Shown: positions 43,311-52,055 of the stretch, piece after piece
Numbering within the stretch: position 1 is the stretch's first letter
How the letters are laid out: each line of letters starts with the position of its first letter
From: Marinifilum breve
GTDB lineage: Bacteria; Bacteroidota; Bacteroidia; Bacteroidales; Marinifilaceae
DNA length: 64,000 nt
Assembly (NCBI RefSeq): GCF_003202155.1
Contig: NZ_QFLI01000002.1
Coordinates: forward strand, 62,001-126,000
Direction: 5' to 3'
Position numbers and translations under genes: made by a program
Notes under the pieces: generated by a model
Told to the model about the DNA's origin: nothing
The model's database searches: none
The model's input: only the letters and a program-made list of their open reading frames with translations

Positions 43311-44579
43311 ATGTTTGACAGAGATAGATGGACCGAAATATATATGGCACTTAAAAGCAATAAACTGAGAACATTCCTTACTGCTTTTGGTGTTTTCTGG
43401 GGTATTTTCATGTTAATTATCATGCTAGGTTCTGGGAGAGGACTAGAGAATGGTGTTTACCATGGTATGGGAGATTTTGCAACCAACTCAGTATTTATAT
43501 GGGCACAGCCAACGAGCAAGCCCTATAAAGGATACAAGCAAGGGCGACGCTATAACTTTACCAATCAGGATACAAAAGCCATTTTGGATAACATTCACGA
43601 AATTGAGATTCTAGCACCGCGTATACAAGCATGGGGTGGTGGAGATGGTGAGAATAATGTAATAAGAGGATTGAAAACGGGTGCATTTAGTATTCTAGGA
43701 GATGTTCCAGAGGTTAATAAAATTGATCCGGTTACGATTACTTCAGGTAGGTTTATCAATAAAATGGATATACAGGACAAGAGAAAGACAGCAGTAATTG
43801 GTAAGCGTGTAATTGAAGTGCTCTTTGAAGAAGGAGAGGAGCCATTGGGAAAGTATCTTAAAATTAATGGAGTTTACTTTCAAATTGTCGGAACTTTTAA
43901 ATCAATGCATAATCAAGGATGGGGTGATTGGCAAAATCAGTGTGTTATTATTCCTTTTACAACTCTTCAAAAAACATATAATTACGGTAATCGTGTAGGG
44001 CATTATTCCATTACTTCAAAGAAAGAGTACTCTGCAACGTTGGTTGAAGAAAAAGTGAAGAATTTAATAAGAAGACGCCATGCCATTCATCCTGATGATC
44101 AAAGGGCATTTGGTAGTAACAATGTAGAGAAGGAGTTTATTCAAATTAACAACTTATTTATAGGTATAGCTGGTTTGATATGGATTGTTGGAACAGGTAC
44201 ACTTCTTGCAGGAATAATTGGAGTCAGCAATATTATGCTATTCATTGTTAAGAAACGAACCAAAGAAATTGGAATACAACGAGCTTTAGGAGCATCTCCT
44301 TCAATTATTATTAGTTCAATACTCACAGAATCTGTAGTATTAACAGCAATTGCGGGATGGATAGGTTTTGTTTTTGGTATTTTTCTTCTAGAAGTAATTA
44401 CAAAAGCAATTCAAAATGGGGGAGGAGATGAAAGTATGTTCTCCAATCCGGAGGTTGATTTCAATATTGCAATAATTGCCTTGGTAATTTTAGTCATTTC
44501 CGGCTTGGTTGCAGGTGTAATTCCAGCTAAAAAAGCAATGGCTGTTCGTCCTATTGAAGCCATTAGGGATGATGGATGA
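43311..44579 (+). CDS. FtsX/MacB-type ABC transporter permease 2
   Basis: The 422-residue paralogue of the previous gene starts MFDRDRWTEIYMALKSNKLR and shares the WGIFMLIIMLGSG helix, the large periplasmic domain and the C-terminal helices with NIMLFIVKKRTKEIGIQRAL. The two probably form a heterodimer. The ATPase partner must be encoded elsewhere. No other transporter genes flank the pair. Confidence 0.88.
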   Translation: MFDRDRWTEIYMALKSNKLRTFLTAFGVFWGIFMLIIMLGSGRGLENGVYHGMGDFATNSVFIWAQPTSKPYKGYKQGRRYNFTNQDTKAILDNIHEIEILAPRIQAWGGGDGENNVIRGLKTGAFSILGDVPEVNKIDPVTITSGRFINKMDIQDKRKTAVIGKRVIEVLFEEGEEPLGKYLKINGVYFQIVGTFKSMHNQGWGDWQNQCVIIPFTTLQKTYNYGNRVGHYSITSKKEYSATLVEEKVKNLIRRRHAIHPDDQRAFGSNNVEKEFIQINNLFIGIAGLIWIVGTGTLLAGIIGVSNIMLFIVKKRTKEIGIQRALGASPSIIISSILTESVVLTAIAGWIGFVFGIFLLEVITKAIQNGGGDESMFSNPEVDFNIAIIALVILVISGLVAGVIPAKKAMAVRPIEAIRDDG

Positions 44580-44673
44580 TTAGGGGATAAATATTATAAT
44601 TGATTTATAGGATCGTAATTTTTGCTTTATATAACTCTAATTTATATTTTTATTAAGTAATAAATTAAATAAT

Positions 44674-45342
44674 ATGAAATCGATCTTAAAATTAACAAGT
44701 ATAATTTTTCTTGTTCTGTATTCTATTAATTGTTTTTCCCAGAAAATTGAAGTAAGGGGTAAAGTTGTTGTATTTGATTCCATTCCAGTTATCAATGCAA
44801 AAGTAATTGTAAAAAGCAGTGAAGAATCTTTAAAAACCAATTACTTAGGAGTGTTTGAATGCGAATGCAATGAAAAAGATAAATTAATAGTTCTAGCCAA
44901 AGGGTTTAGTAAATATACTATTAAGGTTAAAAAGAAGAGCAATGAGTTAATAGCCAAGTTGAAATTGGCTAAAATTCCCAATGCAGATGGCATTGCAATC
45001 GATAAAGGACATATTTTAAATGTTGATTTATTTAAAGAATTAGCAAAAAAATACCATGGTCAAAAAGACTACTCTAAATATACATCTGTTATGGATGTTA
45101 TTAGAAATGAATTTCCTTCATTACAAATTTCGAATGAAGGAATTATTATAAGAGGAAAATCATCCTTGCTTGGGTCAAGTGCTGCTAACATTGAAATTGA
45201 TGGTGTTATGACCGATTATTCGACACTATCAGGTTTATCACCAACCAATATTGCTAAAATTGAAATTGTTAAAGGTAGTGATGCTGCAATCTATGGAGTA
45301 CGAGGAGGAAATGGAGTAGTAAAGATAACTACGAAGAAATAA
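44674..45342 (+). CDS. Plug-only TonB-receptor-like protein with a carboxypeptidase-D-like domain
   Basis: The 222-residue protein has a signal peptide (about 1-22, ending CFSQ). A carboxypeptidase-regulatory-like beta domain (about 25-90) follows. The last 70 residues resemble a TonB-receptor plug: VMDVIRNEFPSLQIS, IIIRGKSSLLGSS, then IEIVKGSDAAIYGVRGGNGV and VKITTKK. It stops exactly where the outer-membrane barrel would begin. The frame ends cleanly and a terminator follows, so it is probably a complete barrel-less protein rather than a fresh truncation. Confidence 0.82.
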   Translation: MKSILKLTSIIFLVLYSINCFSQKIEVRGKVVVFDSIPVINAKVIVKSSEESLKTNYLGVFECECNEKDKLIVLAKGFSKYTIKVKKKSNELIAKLKLAKIPNADGIAIDKGHILNVDLFKELAKKYHGQKDYSKYTSVMDVIRNEFPSLQISNEGIIIRGKSSLLGSSAANIEIDGVMTDYSTLSGLSPTNIAKIEIVKGSDAAIYGVRGGNGVVKITTKK

Positions 45343-45357
45343 TTTCCAGAAAATAAT

Positions 45358-45393
45358 AAAAGAGGGTGTCAAAGTTCAATGACACCCTCTTTT
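45358..45393. terminator. Bidirectional terminator between the plug protein and cysK
   Basis: AAAAGAGGGTGTCA and TGACACCCTCTTTT pair over 14 bp around an 8-base loop, with T-runs on both strands. It serves both convergent units. Confidence 0.93.
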
Positions 45394-45396
45394 GTT

Positions 45397-46305
45397 TTAA
45401 AATAACTCTTCGATCGAAAGATATCTCTCTCCTGTATCATAATTAAAAGTAAGAACCGTCGCACCTTCTTCAACTGACTTTAATTGTTTACTAACAGCAG
45501 CAAGTGATGCTCCTGTAGAAATACCCGCAAGTACTCCCTCTTTAACAGCAAGTTCTTTTGCTTTGGCAAAAGCTTCTTCTTTACTTACTTGAATTGCACC
45601 ATCAAGTAATTCAGTATTTAAGTTTTTAGGTATAAATCCAGCACCAATGCCTTGCAATGGATGTGGTCCTGGTTGACCTCCACTAATTACAGGAGATGCT
45701 TCAGGTTCTACAGCAAACACTTTAAGTTTTGGAAATTGCTTCTTTAATATTTCAGCAACTCCGCTAATATGACCTCCTGTGCCAACACCTGTTATTACGT
45801 AATCTAATCCATCAGGAAAATCTGCTATAATTTCCTTTGCAGTAGTAGTTCTGTGTATATCAACATTGGCTTCATTGTCAAATTGAGATGGCATCCATGA
45901 GTTAGGATTGCTCGCAATTAACTCCTCTGCTTTTTCAATTGCACCTTTCATCCCCAATTCTCTTGGCGTAAGTACAAATTCAGCTCCATATGCAGCCATT
46001 AGGCTTCGTCTTTCCACCGACATTGATTCCGGCATCACCAATATTAATTTGTACCCTTTAACTGCAGCTACCATGGCTAATCCAACTCCGGTATTTCCAG
46101 AGGTTGGTTCAATGATAATCGACCCTTCTTTTAGAGATCCATCCTTTTCTGCAGCTTCAACCATAGATAAGGCAATACGATCTTTAATACTTCCTCCAGG
46201 ATTCGCCCTTTCAAGCTTCATCCACACATTAGCTCCATTAAAGATTTTATTAAGCTTTACTACAGGAGTATTGCCAACTCCTTCTAAAATATTGTTTAAT
46301 TTCAT
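45397..46305 (-). CDS. cysK: Cysteine synthase (O-acetylserine sulfhydrylase)
   Basis: The 302-residue PLP enzyme makes cysteine from O-acetylserine and sulfide. The PLP Lys is in [14 protein letters not shown] (near residue 41), the substrate loop is [14 protein letters not shown], and the phosphate cup [13 protein letters not shown] is present. It lies 11 bases after cysE on the same strand, so both enzymes are made from one transcript behind the poly-cysteine leader. Confidence 0.97.
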   Translation of the reverse strand: MKLNNILEGVGNTPVVKLNKIFNGANVWMKLERANPGGSIKDRIALSMVEAAEKDGSLKEGSIIIEPTSGNTGVGLAMVAAVKGYKLILVMPESMSVERRSLMAAYGAEFVLTPRELGMKGAIEKAEELIASNPNSWMPSQFDNEANVDIHRTTTAKEIIADFPDGLDYVITGVGTGGHISGVAEILKKQFPKLKVFAVEPEASPVISGGQPGPHPLQGIGAGFIPKNLNTELLDGAIQVSKEEAFAKAKELAVKEGVLAGISTGASLAAVSKQLKSVEEGATVLTFNYDTGERYLSIEELF

Positions 46306-46316
46306 TTGGTTAATAT

Positions 46317-47156
46317 TTAAATTTGAAAATTAATAATCTTACTTTCATCAAGGTTTGTTCTAACCTTAGTTTCATGTTTGTGATAAACGATACTATTTGA
46401 TTCTACACTGGAAGTTAACCAGACATTACCACCGATAATACTGTTTTTTCCAATTACAGTGTCGCCCCCCAATATGGTAGCACTAGAATAAATAATTACA
46501 TTATCTTCTACTGTGGGGTGTCTCTTCTTCTTGGCTAGACTTTTTTTAACCTGTAATGCACCTAAAGTCACTCCCTGATATATTTTTACATTATTATTTA
46601 TTATTGCTGTCTCGCCAATTACCACACCGGTTCCATGATCAATAAAAAAAGATTCTCCAATTGTAGCCCCAGGGTGAATATCGATTCCTGTTTTTGCATG
46701 AGCATACTCACTCATAAGTCTAGGCACAGTAGGAACTCCAAGTTGATACAAAATATTACTTAAACGATATACCATTATCGCAAAAAAACCTGGATAAGCT
46801 ATTATTACCTCACCAATGGTTTCTGCAGCAGGATCAAACTTCTGTATTGCCTCTGCATCTTTTAAAAGTGCACGATAAACCGATGGAATTTCAATCATGA
46901 AATCATGTGTGATTTCCTCAACCGATTTATCCAACTTAAAGTTTACAGGTAATAGCAATAACTTTAGAGTTGATTCCATTTGATAAAGTAAAGATTCTTC
47001 AGCACAACAACTCTTGCTTCTCCTGGCGCTGATAGGAAATAAAGTGTTCATGGCCTCTTCAACAAAACGGTGGGCAAGATCTCTTGCAGGCATGTCAATT
47101 TCATTGTTGCTTCTGGAAGCTTGTAATTCATCCATTACTTTACTTAAATAACTCAT
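46317..47156 (-). CDS. cysE: Serine O-acetyltransferase (EpsC/CysE type)
   Basis: The 279-residue enzyme acetylates serine. I take the ATG at 47156 because the upstream codons lie in the leader spacer. A helical N-terminal region is followed by the left-handed hexapeptide helix from about residue 180 ([20 protein letters not shown] and [20 protein letters not shown]), with the catalytic His in IDHGTG. It is the first gene of the cysE-cysK operon, 93 bases after the poly-cysteine leader stop. A CC pair (KSCCAEE) near residue 60 is odd but not diagnostic. Confidence 0.95.
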   Translation of the reverse strand: MSYLSKVMDELQASRSNNEIDMPARDLAHRFVEEAMNTLFPISARRSKSCCAEESLLYQMESTLKLLLLPVNFKLDKSVEEITHDFMIEIPSVYRALLKDAEAIQKFDPAAETIGEVIIAYPGFFAIMVYRLSNILYQLGVPTVPRLMSEYAHAKTGIDIHPGATIGESFFIDHGTGVVIGETAIINNNVKIYQGVTLGALQVKKSLAKKKRHPTVEDNVIIYSSATILGGDTVIGKNSIIGGNVWLTSSVESNSIVYHKHETKVRTNLDESKIINFQI

Positions 47157-47249
47157 TGTTTTTATGATTTTTAATGTGTTGATACGCAATTATTCAGGTA
47201 AACATTGAAGTAAACCTATGAGGGGATTGTTAGTGAGATTAATTATCTA

Positions 47250-47408
47250 CTACCAACAACAACAGCAACAACAACAGACTTGATTGTTATTGTATTCAAA
47301 CCTTTGGGAATAATTTGAAAAGGATTGTTGAATTGTATGCATACCGATAGAAATCGAAGAAGTTCGATTTGATTGACTGGTATTGATATGCTCTAAATTC
47401 CTTTTCAT
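47250..47408 (-). CDS. Poly-cysteine leader peptide upstream of cysE-cysK (52 aa)
   Basis: An ATG at 47408 opens a frame of 52 codons on the minus strand that starts MKRNLEHINTSQSNRTSSIS. It ends with seven cysteine codons (TGT x3, TGC, TGT x3 at 47256-47276), one tryptophan and TAG. It lies 17 bases after a perfect promoter box and 93 bases before cysE. The end of the cysteine run (TTGTTGG) can pair with CTAACAA (47227-47233) just past the stop. No classical terminator is visible, so control may be at translation or RNA folding. Poly-cysteine short frames act as cysteine-responsive attenuators in mycobacteria. Confidence 0.87.
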   Translation of the reverse strand: MKRNLEHINTSQSNRTSSISIGMHTIQQSFSNYSQRFEYNNNQVCCCCCCCW

Positions 47409-47425
47409 TTTGAAGTTTCTAAAAG

Positions 47426-47433
47426 CAAACTTA
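47426..47433 (-). promoter_or_regulatory. -7 box TAAGTTTG of the cysteine leader transcript
   Basis: It matches TAnnTTTG exactly and has a TTG 16 bases upstream. It places the transcript start near 47418, about 10 bases before the leader ATG, so the leader is translated almost from the 5' end. Confidence 0.65.
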
Positions 47434-47569
47434 AAAAAAATAAATTAAACAAGACTCTTAAGTCTGAATATTTCTGTTAAAAAAATGTTATTTATTTTAG
47501 CCTTGCAAAAAAATAGCTTTAATGAGCTTTTTTATTACTTTTAGTATAGGTATACAAAACTAACTGAAA

Positions 47570-47779
47570 ATGAATACATCAAAATATGTTTGTCCAAAAT
47601 GTGGGAACAATAGGTTTGAAACTGATGAATTTAGGGCTACAGGAGGTCGATTTGCTAAGATTTTCGATGTCCAAAATAAAAAATTCACTACAATTACGTG
47701 TTCCAGATGTTCATATACAGAATTGTACAAAGGAACAACTAGTCAATTAGGAAATATCTTTGATTTCTTAACCAATTAA
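47570..47779 (+). CDS. Small zinc-ribbon nucleic-acid-binding-type protein
   Basis: The 69-residue protein has two CxxC pairs, CPKCGNN (near residue 8) and CSRCSYTELY (near residue 44), which form a zinc ribbon. It resembles predicted nucleic-acid-binding zinc-ribbon proteins. It is divergent from the cysteine leader and lies 10 bases before a phosphatase gene, so it may head that operon. Confidence 0.8.
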   Translation: MNTSKYVCPKCGNNRFETDEFRATGGRFAKIFDVQNKKFTTITCSRCSYTELYKGTTSQLGNIFDFLTN

Positions 47780-47789
47780 AATCATTTTA

Positions 47790-48263
47790 ATGAAGAAAAA
47801 AATACTTTTTGTGTGTTTGGGAAATATATGCCGATCGCCAAGTGCTGAGGCTGTTATGAATGGATTTTTAAAAGTAAATATGCTGGATGATGAATTTGAA
47901 TGTGATTCCGCAGGAACAGGTGGATGGCATGTTGGCGAAAGGGCTGATAGTAGAATGAGAACTCATGCGGCTCGAAGAGATTATGATTTAACAAGCATCG
48001 CCAGACAGTTTAATCCAAAGAATGATTTTGATGAATTTGATCTCATTTTGGGTATGGATTCGCAAAATGTTTCTGATTTGAAAGGAATGGCAAGGACTTC
48101 TGAAGATTTAAGCAAAATCAAATCAATGACTGATTATTGTAGCCGATACGAGCATTATGATTCAGTTCCTGATCCATACTATGGTGGAGCAGATGGTTTT
48201 GAATTGGTTCTGGATATTTTGGAAGATGCATGTGATGGATTGCTAAAACAAATCGATAAATGA
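47790..48263 (+). CDS. Low-molecular-weight protein-tyrosine phosphatase
   Basis: The 157-residue enzyme has the P-loop VCLGNICRSPSAEAVM (CX5R, Cys near residue 9) and the general acid Asp in VPDPYYGG (near residue 129). Length and motifs are typical. It dephosphorylates phosphotyrosine on proteins or sugars. The stop overlaps the start of the next gene by four bases. Confidence 0.93.
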   Translation: MKKKILFVCLGNICRSPSAEAVMNGFLKVNMLDDEFECDSAGTGGWHVGERADSRMRTHAARRDYDLTSIARQFNPKNDFDEFDLILGMDSQNVSDLKGMARTSEDLSKIKSMTDYCSRYEHYDSVPDPYYGGADGFELVLDILEDACDGLLKQIDK

Positions 48264-49129
48264 TAAAATCTCAAATTATTGAGAAAATAGAAAACTGGGC
48301 AGGATGCAAAATACAGAAACAAAAATCTGTATCTGGAGGATCTATTGCTCAAACAAATTTAATAAAACTAGAGGATAACAGAACCTGTTTACTAAAAACG
48401 GGTTCTGAGTATTCTGATAGCTTTTTTAAGGAAGCTAATGGCCTTAAAGAGATTCAGAAAGCTACTTGCATCAGAACGCCAGAAGTTTATTTCGTTGAAG
48501 ACGATATGATATTAATGGAGTTCATTGAACAAGGTCATAAAGACCATAACTTCTTTATTAAATTTGGAAAACAATTGGCAGATTTACATAGTCGTACCAG
48601 TTTCAAGTTTGGTTATAAGGAAGACAATTACATCGGTTCAACGCCACAACTAAACATTCCAAAGGGAACGGAATCTGAAAATTGGATTGATTTTTACTAC
48701 AACAAAAGATTATTGTATCAATATAAATTAGCAGAAAAAAAACAACTTGTTGGAAATGAATTGAAAAATGGTTTTCTGGTCCTGGAAAATAGGATAGAGG
48801 AGATACTGGAAGGAAGTGAAGAAAAGCCTTGTTTATTACATGGAGATTTGTGGGGAGGAAACTATTTGTGTGATTTAGATTCAAATCCGGTCCTAATTGA
48901 TCCAGCTGTATATTATGGACATCGTGAGGCTGATTTGGCCATGACGAAGTTATTTGGCGGCTTTACCAACGAATTCTACCAATCCTATAGCAAGCACAAG
49001 CCTTTACCGCAGGGATATGATTACAGGGAAAACATCTACCTGCTATATCATGTGCTGAATCACTTAAATTTGTTTGGTTCTTCCTATTATGGCCAAGCAG
49101 TGCGTTTGGTATGGTCGTATCTGCATTAA
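48260..49129 (+). CDS. Fructosamine kinase family protein
   Basis: The 289-residue kinase-fold protein has the catalytic loop LLHGDLWGGNYL (near residue 193) and the metal-binding PVLIDPAVYYGHREADLAM. It phosphorylates ketoamine adducts on glycated proteins, a protein-repair activity. It overlaps the phosphatase gene (ATGA), so the two are translationally coupled, an arrangement seen in other bacteria. Confidence 0.92.
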   Translation: MIKSQIIEKIENWAGCKIQKQKSVSGGSIAQTNLIKLEDNRTCLLKTGSEYSDSFFKEANGLKEIQKATCIRTPEVYFVEDDMILMEFIEQGHKDHNFFIKFGKQLADLHSRTSFKFGYKEDNYIGSTPQLNIPKGTESENWIDFYYNKRLLYQYKLAEKKQLVGNELKNGFLVLENRIEEILEGSEEKPCLLHGDLWGGNYLCDLDSNPVLIDPAVYYGHREADLAMTKLFGGFTNEFYQSYSKHKPLPQGYDYRENIYLLYHVLNHLNLFGSSYYGQAVRLVWSYLH

Positions 49130-49145
49130 ATGGTAACTAATTTTA

Positions 49146-49853
49146 CTAGGGAATAAAGAAATCTTCAGCAATACTTTCAATTTGCTTGTAAGAAATTAAT
49201 TTGCCCTTTTTATGGTATTCTTCCATTCTAATGAGACCTACGTTAATTGCATACCACTCAACAAGCTTTGTTTTATTTCTTGATATTCCTGAGAAATATA
49301 TTTTATCGGAAGAGATCTTATAGCATTTAAATTTACCTGCAGGCGTTTCAAGGCTTTCAATGCCATCAACCTTTCTGTTTACCAGTAAAACAGTCATAGA
49401 CATCAAAACAGAGCCTGTGCCACGCAGTATATCAGCCTGACAACTAGCTTCAGGAAGAATTTTACCAGGAATAGGTTTTAAGGGTAAAACAACTCGATCC
49501 GCATCAATTTTTACAACCATTTTCTGGTAGGAATCCAATTTAATCGGATCCAAATATCTTTCGGCACCAATATAGAAGTTAGAATCTTGAGAGGTGAAAT
49601 GAAAGTATTGATAGAAGGTGTTTTGCTTGATTGTTGTAATCTCCGATTCGATATTATATCTTATTTTCCCTGATGAATCTTTTGATTTGCCAGCCAATTG
49701 CCATACCTCTGTGTATGCTTTTCGATTTTTATGATCGTAATTCACATATTTAACTTTAAAATTCCTCTTGGAAGGCATATATGAGTAGTCTCTTTGTCCA
49801 AAACAAAGAATAGTAATCGACATTAATAAAATAGTAGAGTAGATATGCTTCAT
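49146..49853 (-). CDS. Secreted TapB/DUF3108-like protein
   Basis: The 235-residue protein has a signal peptide (about 1-19, ending CFGQ) and beta-rich sequence including YTEVWQLAGKSKDSSGKIRY and LETPAGKFKCYKIS, typical of the DUF3108-like group. The conserved TPAG(K/x)F(x)CYK block is the main evidence. Its function is unknown and it is probably periplasmic. It is convergent with the kinase gene. Confidence 0.72.
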   Translation of the reverse strand: MKHIYSTILLMSITILCFGQRDYSYMPSKRNFKVKYVNYDHKNRKAYTEVWQLAGKSKDSSGKIRYNIESEITTIKQNTFYQYFHFTSQDSNFYIGAERYLDPIKLDSYQKMVVKIDADRVVLPLKPIPGKILPEASCQADILRGTGSVLMSMTVLLVNRKVDGIESLETPAGKFKCYKISSDKIYFSGISRNKTKLVEWYAINVGLIRMEEYHKKGKLISYKQIESIAEDFFIP

Positions 49854-50059
49854 TAATTCTGCTTTAGAATAGTGCTTGTATTATGACCAAATTTACATAA
49901 ATTTAAACTGAGCAAAAAACTTTGGAAGCAAATATTTATTGGAAGTCCATAGAATTCTAAATAAGCCTTACGCAGTTTAATTATTATTAAAAAGAACTAT
50001 ATTTGGGTGACCAACCTTTTAATATCAACCTACATTATTAATCATTAAAGTTTTCGAGA

Positions 50060-50566
50060 ATGAGAAAATTATTATGTGTAGGTTTAGCTACAATTTTATT
50101 GGGATTAAGTGCATGCAGTGGCAATGAAGACGAAGTTATTGAGGAAGAGATCATATCCAACCCCCTTAAAATTGATTCTCAAGTATTGTTGAATTTGGTA
50201 AATGATGTTAGAGCATCGGGAACAACATGTGGAGATACGTACTACCCACCTGTTGATGCGATTTCATGGAATGCTAAGCTCGAAGAAGCGGCAACCAATC
50301 ATAGTAGCGACATGTACGAAAATGACTTTTTTTCTCATGAATCGCCGCAGGGAACCACTCTAACCACACGTTTACAAAAAGTAGAGTACAACTACTCCAC
50401 GGCCGGAGAAAATATCGCTTATGGCTATACAAGCGAGCAACAGGTGATTGAGGCTTGGCTAAAGAGTCAGGGCCATTGTGCCAATATAATGAATGGCAGT
50501 TTTAAAGAAATGGGTGTAGGTCGAGTTGGGAATTACTGGACACAAAATTTTGGAACGCAAAGATAA
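50060..50566 (+). CDS. CAP-domain (SCP/PR-1) lipoprotein
   Basis: The 168-residue protein has a lipobox (LLGLSACSGNE, Cys19) and a CAP domain. The motifs HSSDMYENDFFSHESP, AGENIAYGY and SQGHCANIMN contribute the conserved His and Glu residues of the CAP cavity. It is probably anchored to the inner or outer membrane. The role of bacterial CAP proteins is poorly defined. Confidence 0.9.
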   Translation: MRKLLCVGLATILLGLSACSGNEDEVIEEEIISNPLKIDSQVLLNLVNDVRASGTTCGDTYYPPVDAISWNAKLEEAATNHSSDMYENDFFSHESPQGTTLTTRLQKVEYNYSTAGENIAYGYTSEQQVIEAWLKSQGHCANIMNGSFKEMGVGRVGNYWTQNFGTQR

Positions 50567-50579
50567 AATTGCAGAAACG

Positions 50580-50610
50580 AAAAAACCACACCGAGCGTTA
50601 ATCGGTGTGG
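50580..50610 (-). terminator. Terminator of the rpsF-rpsR-rplI operon
   Basis: On the minus strand CCACACCGA and TCGGTGTGG pair over 9 bp and are followed by a T-run (A-run at 50580-50585). It lies 72 bases after the rplI stop. Confidence 0.85.
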
Positions 50611-50681
50611 CTTATATCTGTTTGTTTGAAAAGCTTTAAGTCTGTCTGTTAAAAACTTAAATTAATTTTGTTTGAAGCGAA

Positions 50682-51125
50682 TTATTCCGACACTACTTCA
50701 AATTCGATCTCAACCTTAACTTCTTTGTGAAGTTTGATTGAAGCGGTATATTTACCGATCTCTTTTACAGCGTCTTTAATAGAAATCACTTTTCTGTCAA
50801 TTTCAAATCCTTTTTCAACTAGTGCTTCAGCGATTTGGATGTTGTTAACAGAACCGAAGATTTTACCAGTAGTACTAGTTTTAGCACCTAAACTTAAAGT
50901 AACACCTTCTAATTTCTTAGCAACTTCTAGTGCTTCGTTTTTAATTTTTTCCTCTTTATGAGCTCTTTGTCTCATGTTTTCAGCATGCATTTTCTTAGCC
51001 GACTCTGTAGCCAAAATAGCAAGACCGTTAGGAATTAAATAGTTTCTTCCGTAACCATTCTTAACAGTTACGATATCGTTCTTATATCCTAAAGTATGGA
51101 TATCTTGTTTTAAGATTACTTCCAT
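50682..51125 (-). CDS. rplI: 50S ribosomal protein L9
   Basis: The 147-residue protein starts MEVILKQDIHTLGYKNDIVT and has the family segment VKNGYGRNYLIPNGLAILAT, a long central helix and a C-terminal domain (LGAKTSTTGKIFGSV). It is third in the rpsF operon, a standard bacterial order. Confidence 0.98.
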   Translation of the reverse strand: MEVILKQDIHTLGYKNDIVTVKNGYGRNYLIPNGLAILATESAKKMHAENMRQRAHKEEKIKNEALEVAKKLEGVTLSLGAKTSTTGKIFGSVNNIQIAEALVEKGFEIDRKVISIKDAVKEIGKYTASIKLHKEVKVEIEFEVVSE

Positions 51126-51148
51126 TTCGTTTCCTCCTTCTTTAAAGA

Positions 51149-51418
51149 TTATTTCATCATGTCAGTTACGTATGGTAGTAATGCTAAGTGACGAGCACGT
51201 TTAACAGCAGTAGCTACCTTTCTTTGATATTTTAAAGAAGTACCTGTGATACGACGAGGTAAGATTTTACCTTGCTCGTTTAAGAATTTCTTCAAGAATT
51301 CAGGATCTTTGTAATCAATGTACTTGATCTTGTTTTTCTTGAAACGACAGTATTTTTTCTTTTTGATTTCTACTGAAGGTGGGGTTAGATATCTGATTTC
51401 TGATTGATTCTGTGCCAT
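51149..51418 (-). CDS. rpsR: 30S ribosomal protein S18
   Basis: The 89-residue protein has the conserved [20 protein letters not shown] and [20 protein letters not shown] blocks. It starts three bases after rpsF. Confidence 0.98.
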   Translation of the reverse strand: MAQNQSEIRYLTPPSVEIKKKKYCRFKKNKIKYIDYKDPEFLKKFLNEQGKILPRRITGTSLKYQRKVATAVKRARHLALLPYVTDMMK

Positions 51419-51421
51419 AGC

Positions 51422-51772
51422 TTATTTCTCCTCTTTAGTTTCTTTAAGGTTTCCTTTTCTTTTAATTGAATACTCATAAGCGTATTTATCAAGCTTGAAA
51501 GTTAAGAAACGCATGATTCTTTCGTCACGTCTGTAGTTAACTTCTAATTTCTCGATGAATTCACCTGGAGCTTCAAATTGAAGCAATTGGTAAAAACCAG
51601 TGCTTTTTTTCTGAATTGGATAAGCTAGCTTGCGCAGTCCCCAGTTCTCTTCATTTTCAATCTTACCGCCATTTTCGGTAATAAGAGTCTTGAACTTTTC
51701 TACCGCTTCCTTTACCTGAGCCTCAGATAAAACGGGAGTTACAATGAAAACGGTTTCATAATGATTCAACAT
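51422..51772 (-). CDS. rpsF: 30S ribosomal protein S6
   Basis: The 116-residue protein starts [20 protein letters not shown] and contains [20 protein letters not shown]. It leads the rpsF-rpsR-rplI operon behind a promoter box at 51824. Confidence 0.98.
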   Translation of the reverse strand: MLNHYETVFIVTPVLSEAQVKEAVEKFKTLITENGGKIENEENWGLRKLAYPIQKKSTGFYQLLQFEAPGEFIEKLEVNYRRDERIMRFLTFKLDKYAYEYSIKRKGNLKETKEEK

Positions 51773-51823
51773 AACTTAAATAATTTAATTAATACTTAAT
51801 AATTAAGTGTTTTTATCGAGCCG

Positions 51824-51831
51824 CAAAATTA
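51824..51831 (-). promoter_or_regulatory. -7 box TAATTTTG of the rpsF operon
   Basis: The minus-strand octamer matches TAnnTTTG, with TTG 20 bases upstream (51852-51854). The leader of about 45 bases contains GCGGCTCG near its start. No clear S6:S18-binding fold could be identified by eye. Confidence 0.6.
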
Positions 51832-52055
51832 ACTATTCTTTTTTGATTTTTCAAGAATATCAATTCTTTATTCGACTACGAAATGCAAATGTACGGATAA
51901 CAAGTTTATTAGTAAAGGACTTTAGAGAATTATTTTAAAGCAATATATGGCTAGAACAGTATAAAACACACTGTTTTTAATCAATCTGTATTCCTTGGCT
52001 TGCTTGGCAAGACATCTATTTTTTTGTAACTTATTAGTAAACTAAACTCAGGCTT

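Noticed and set aside
46317-47189. Longer cysE start at 47189
   Set aside because: It would extend the protein into the leader spacer; the ATG at 47156 begins the recognisable protein ([11 protein letters not shown]).
51773-51823. S6:S18-type regulatory fold in the rpsF leader
   Set aside because: The leader is short and AT-rich, and no convincing fold of that class is visible by eye.
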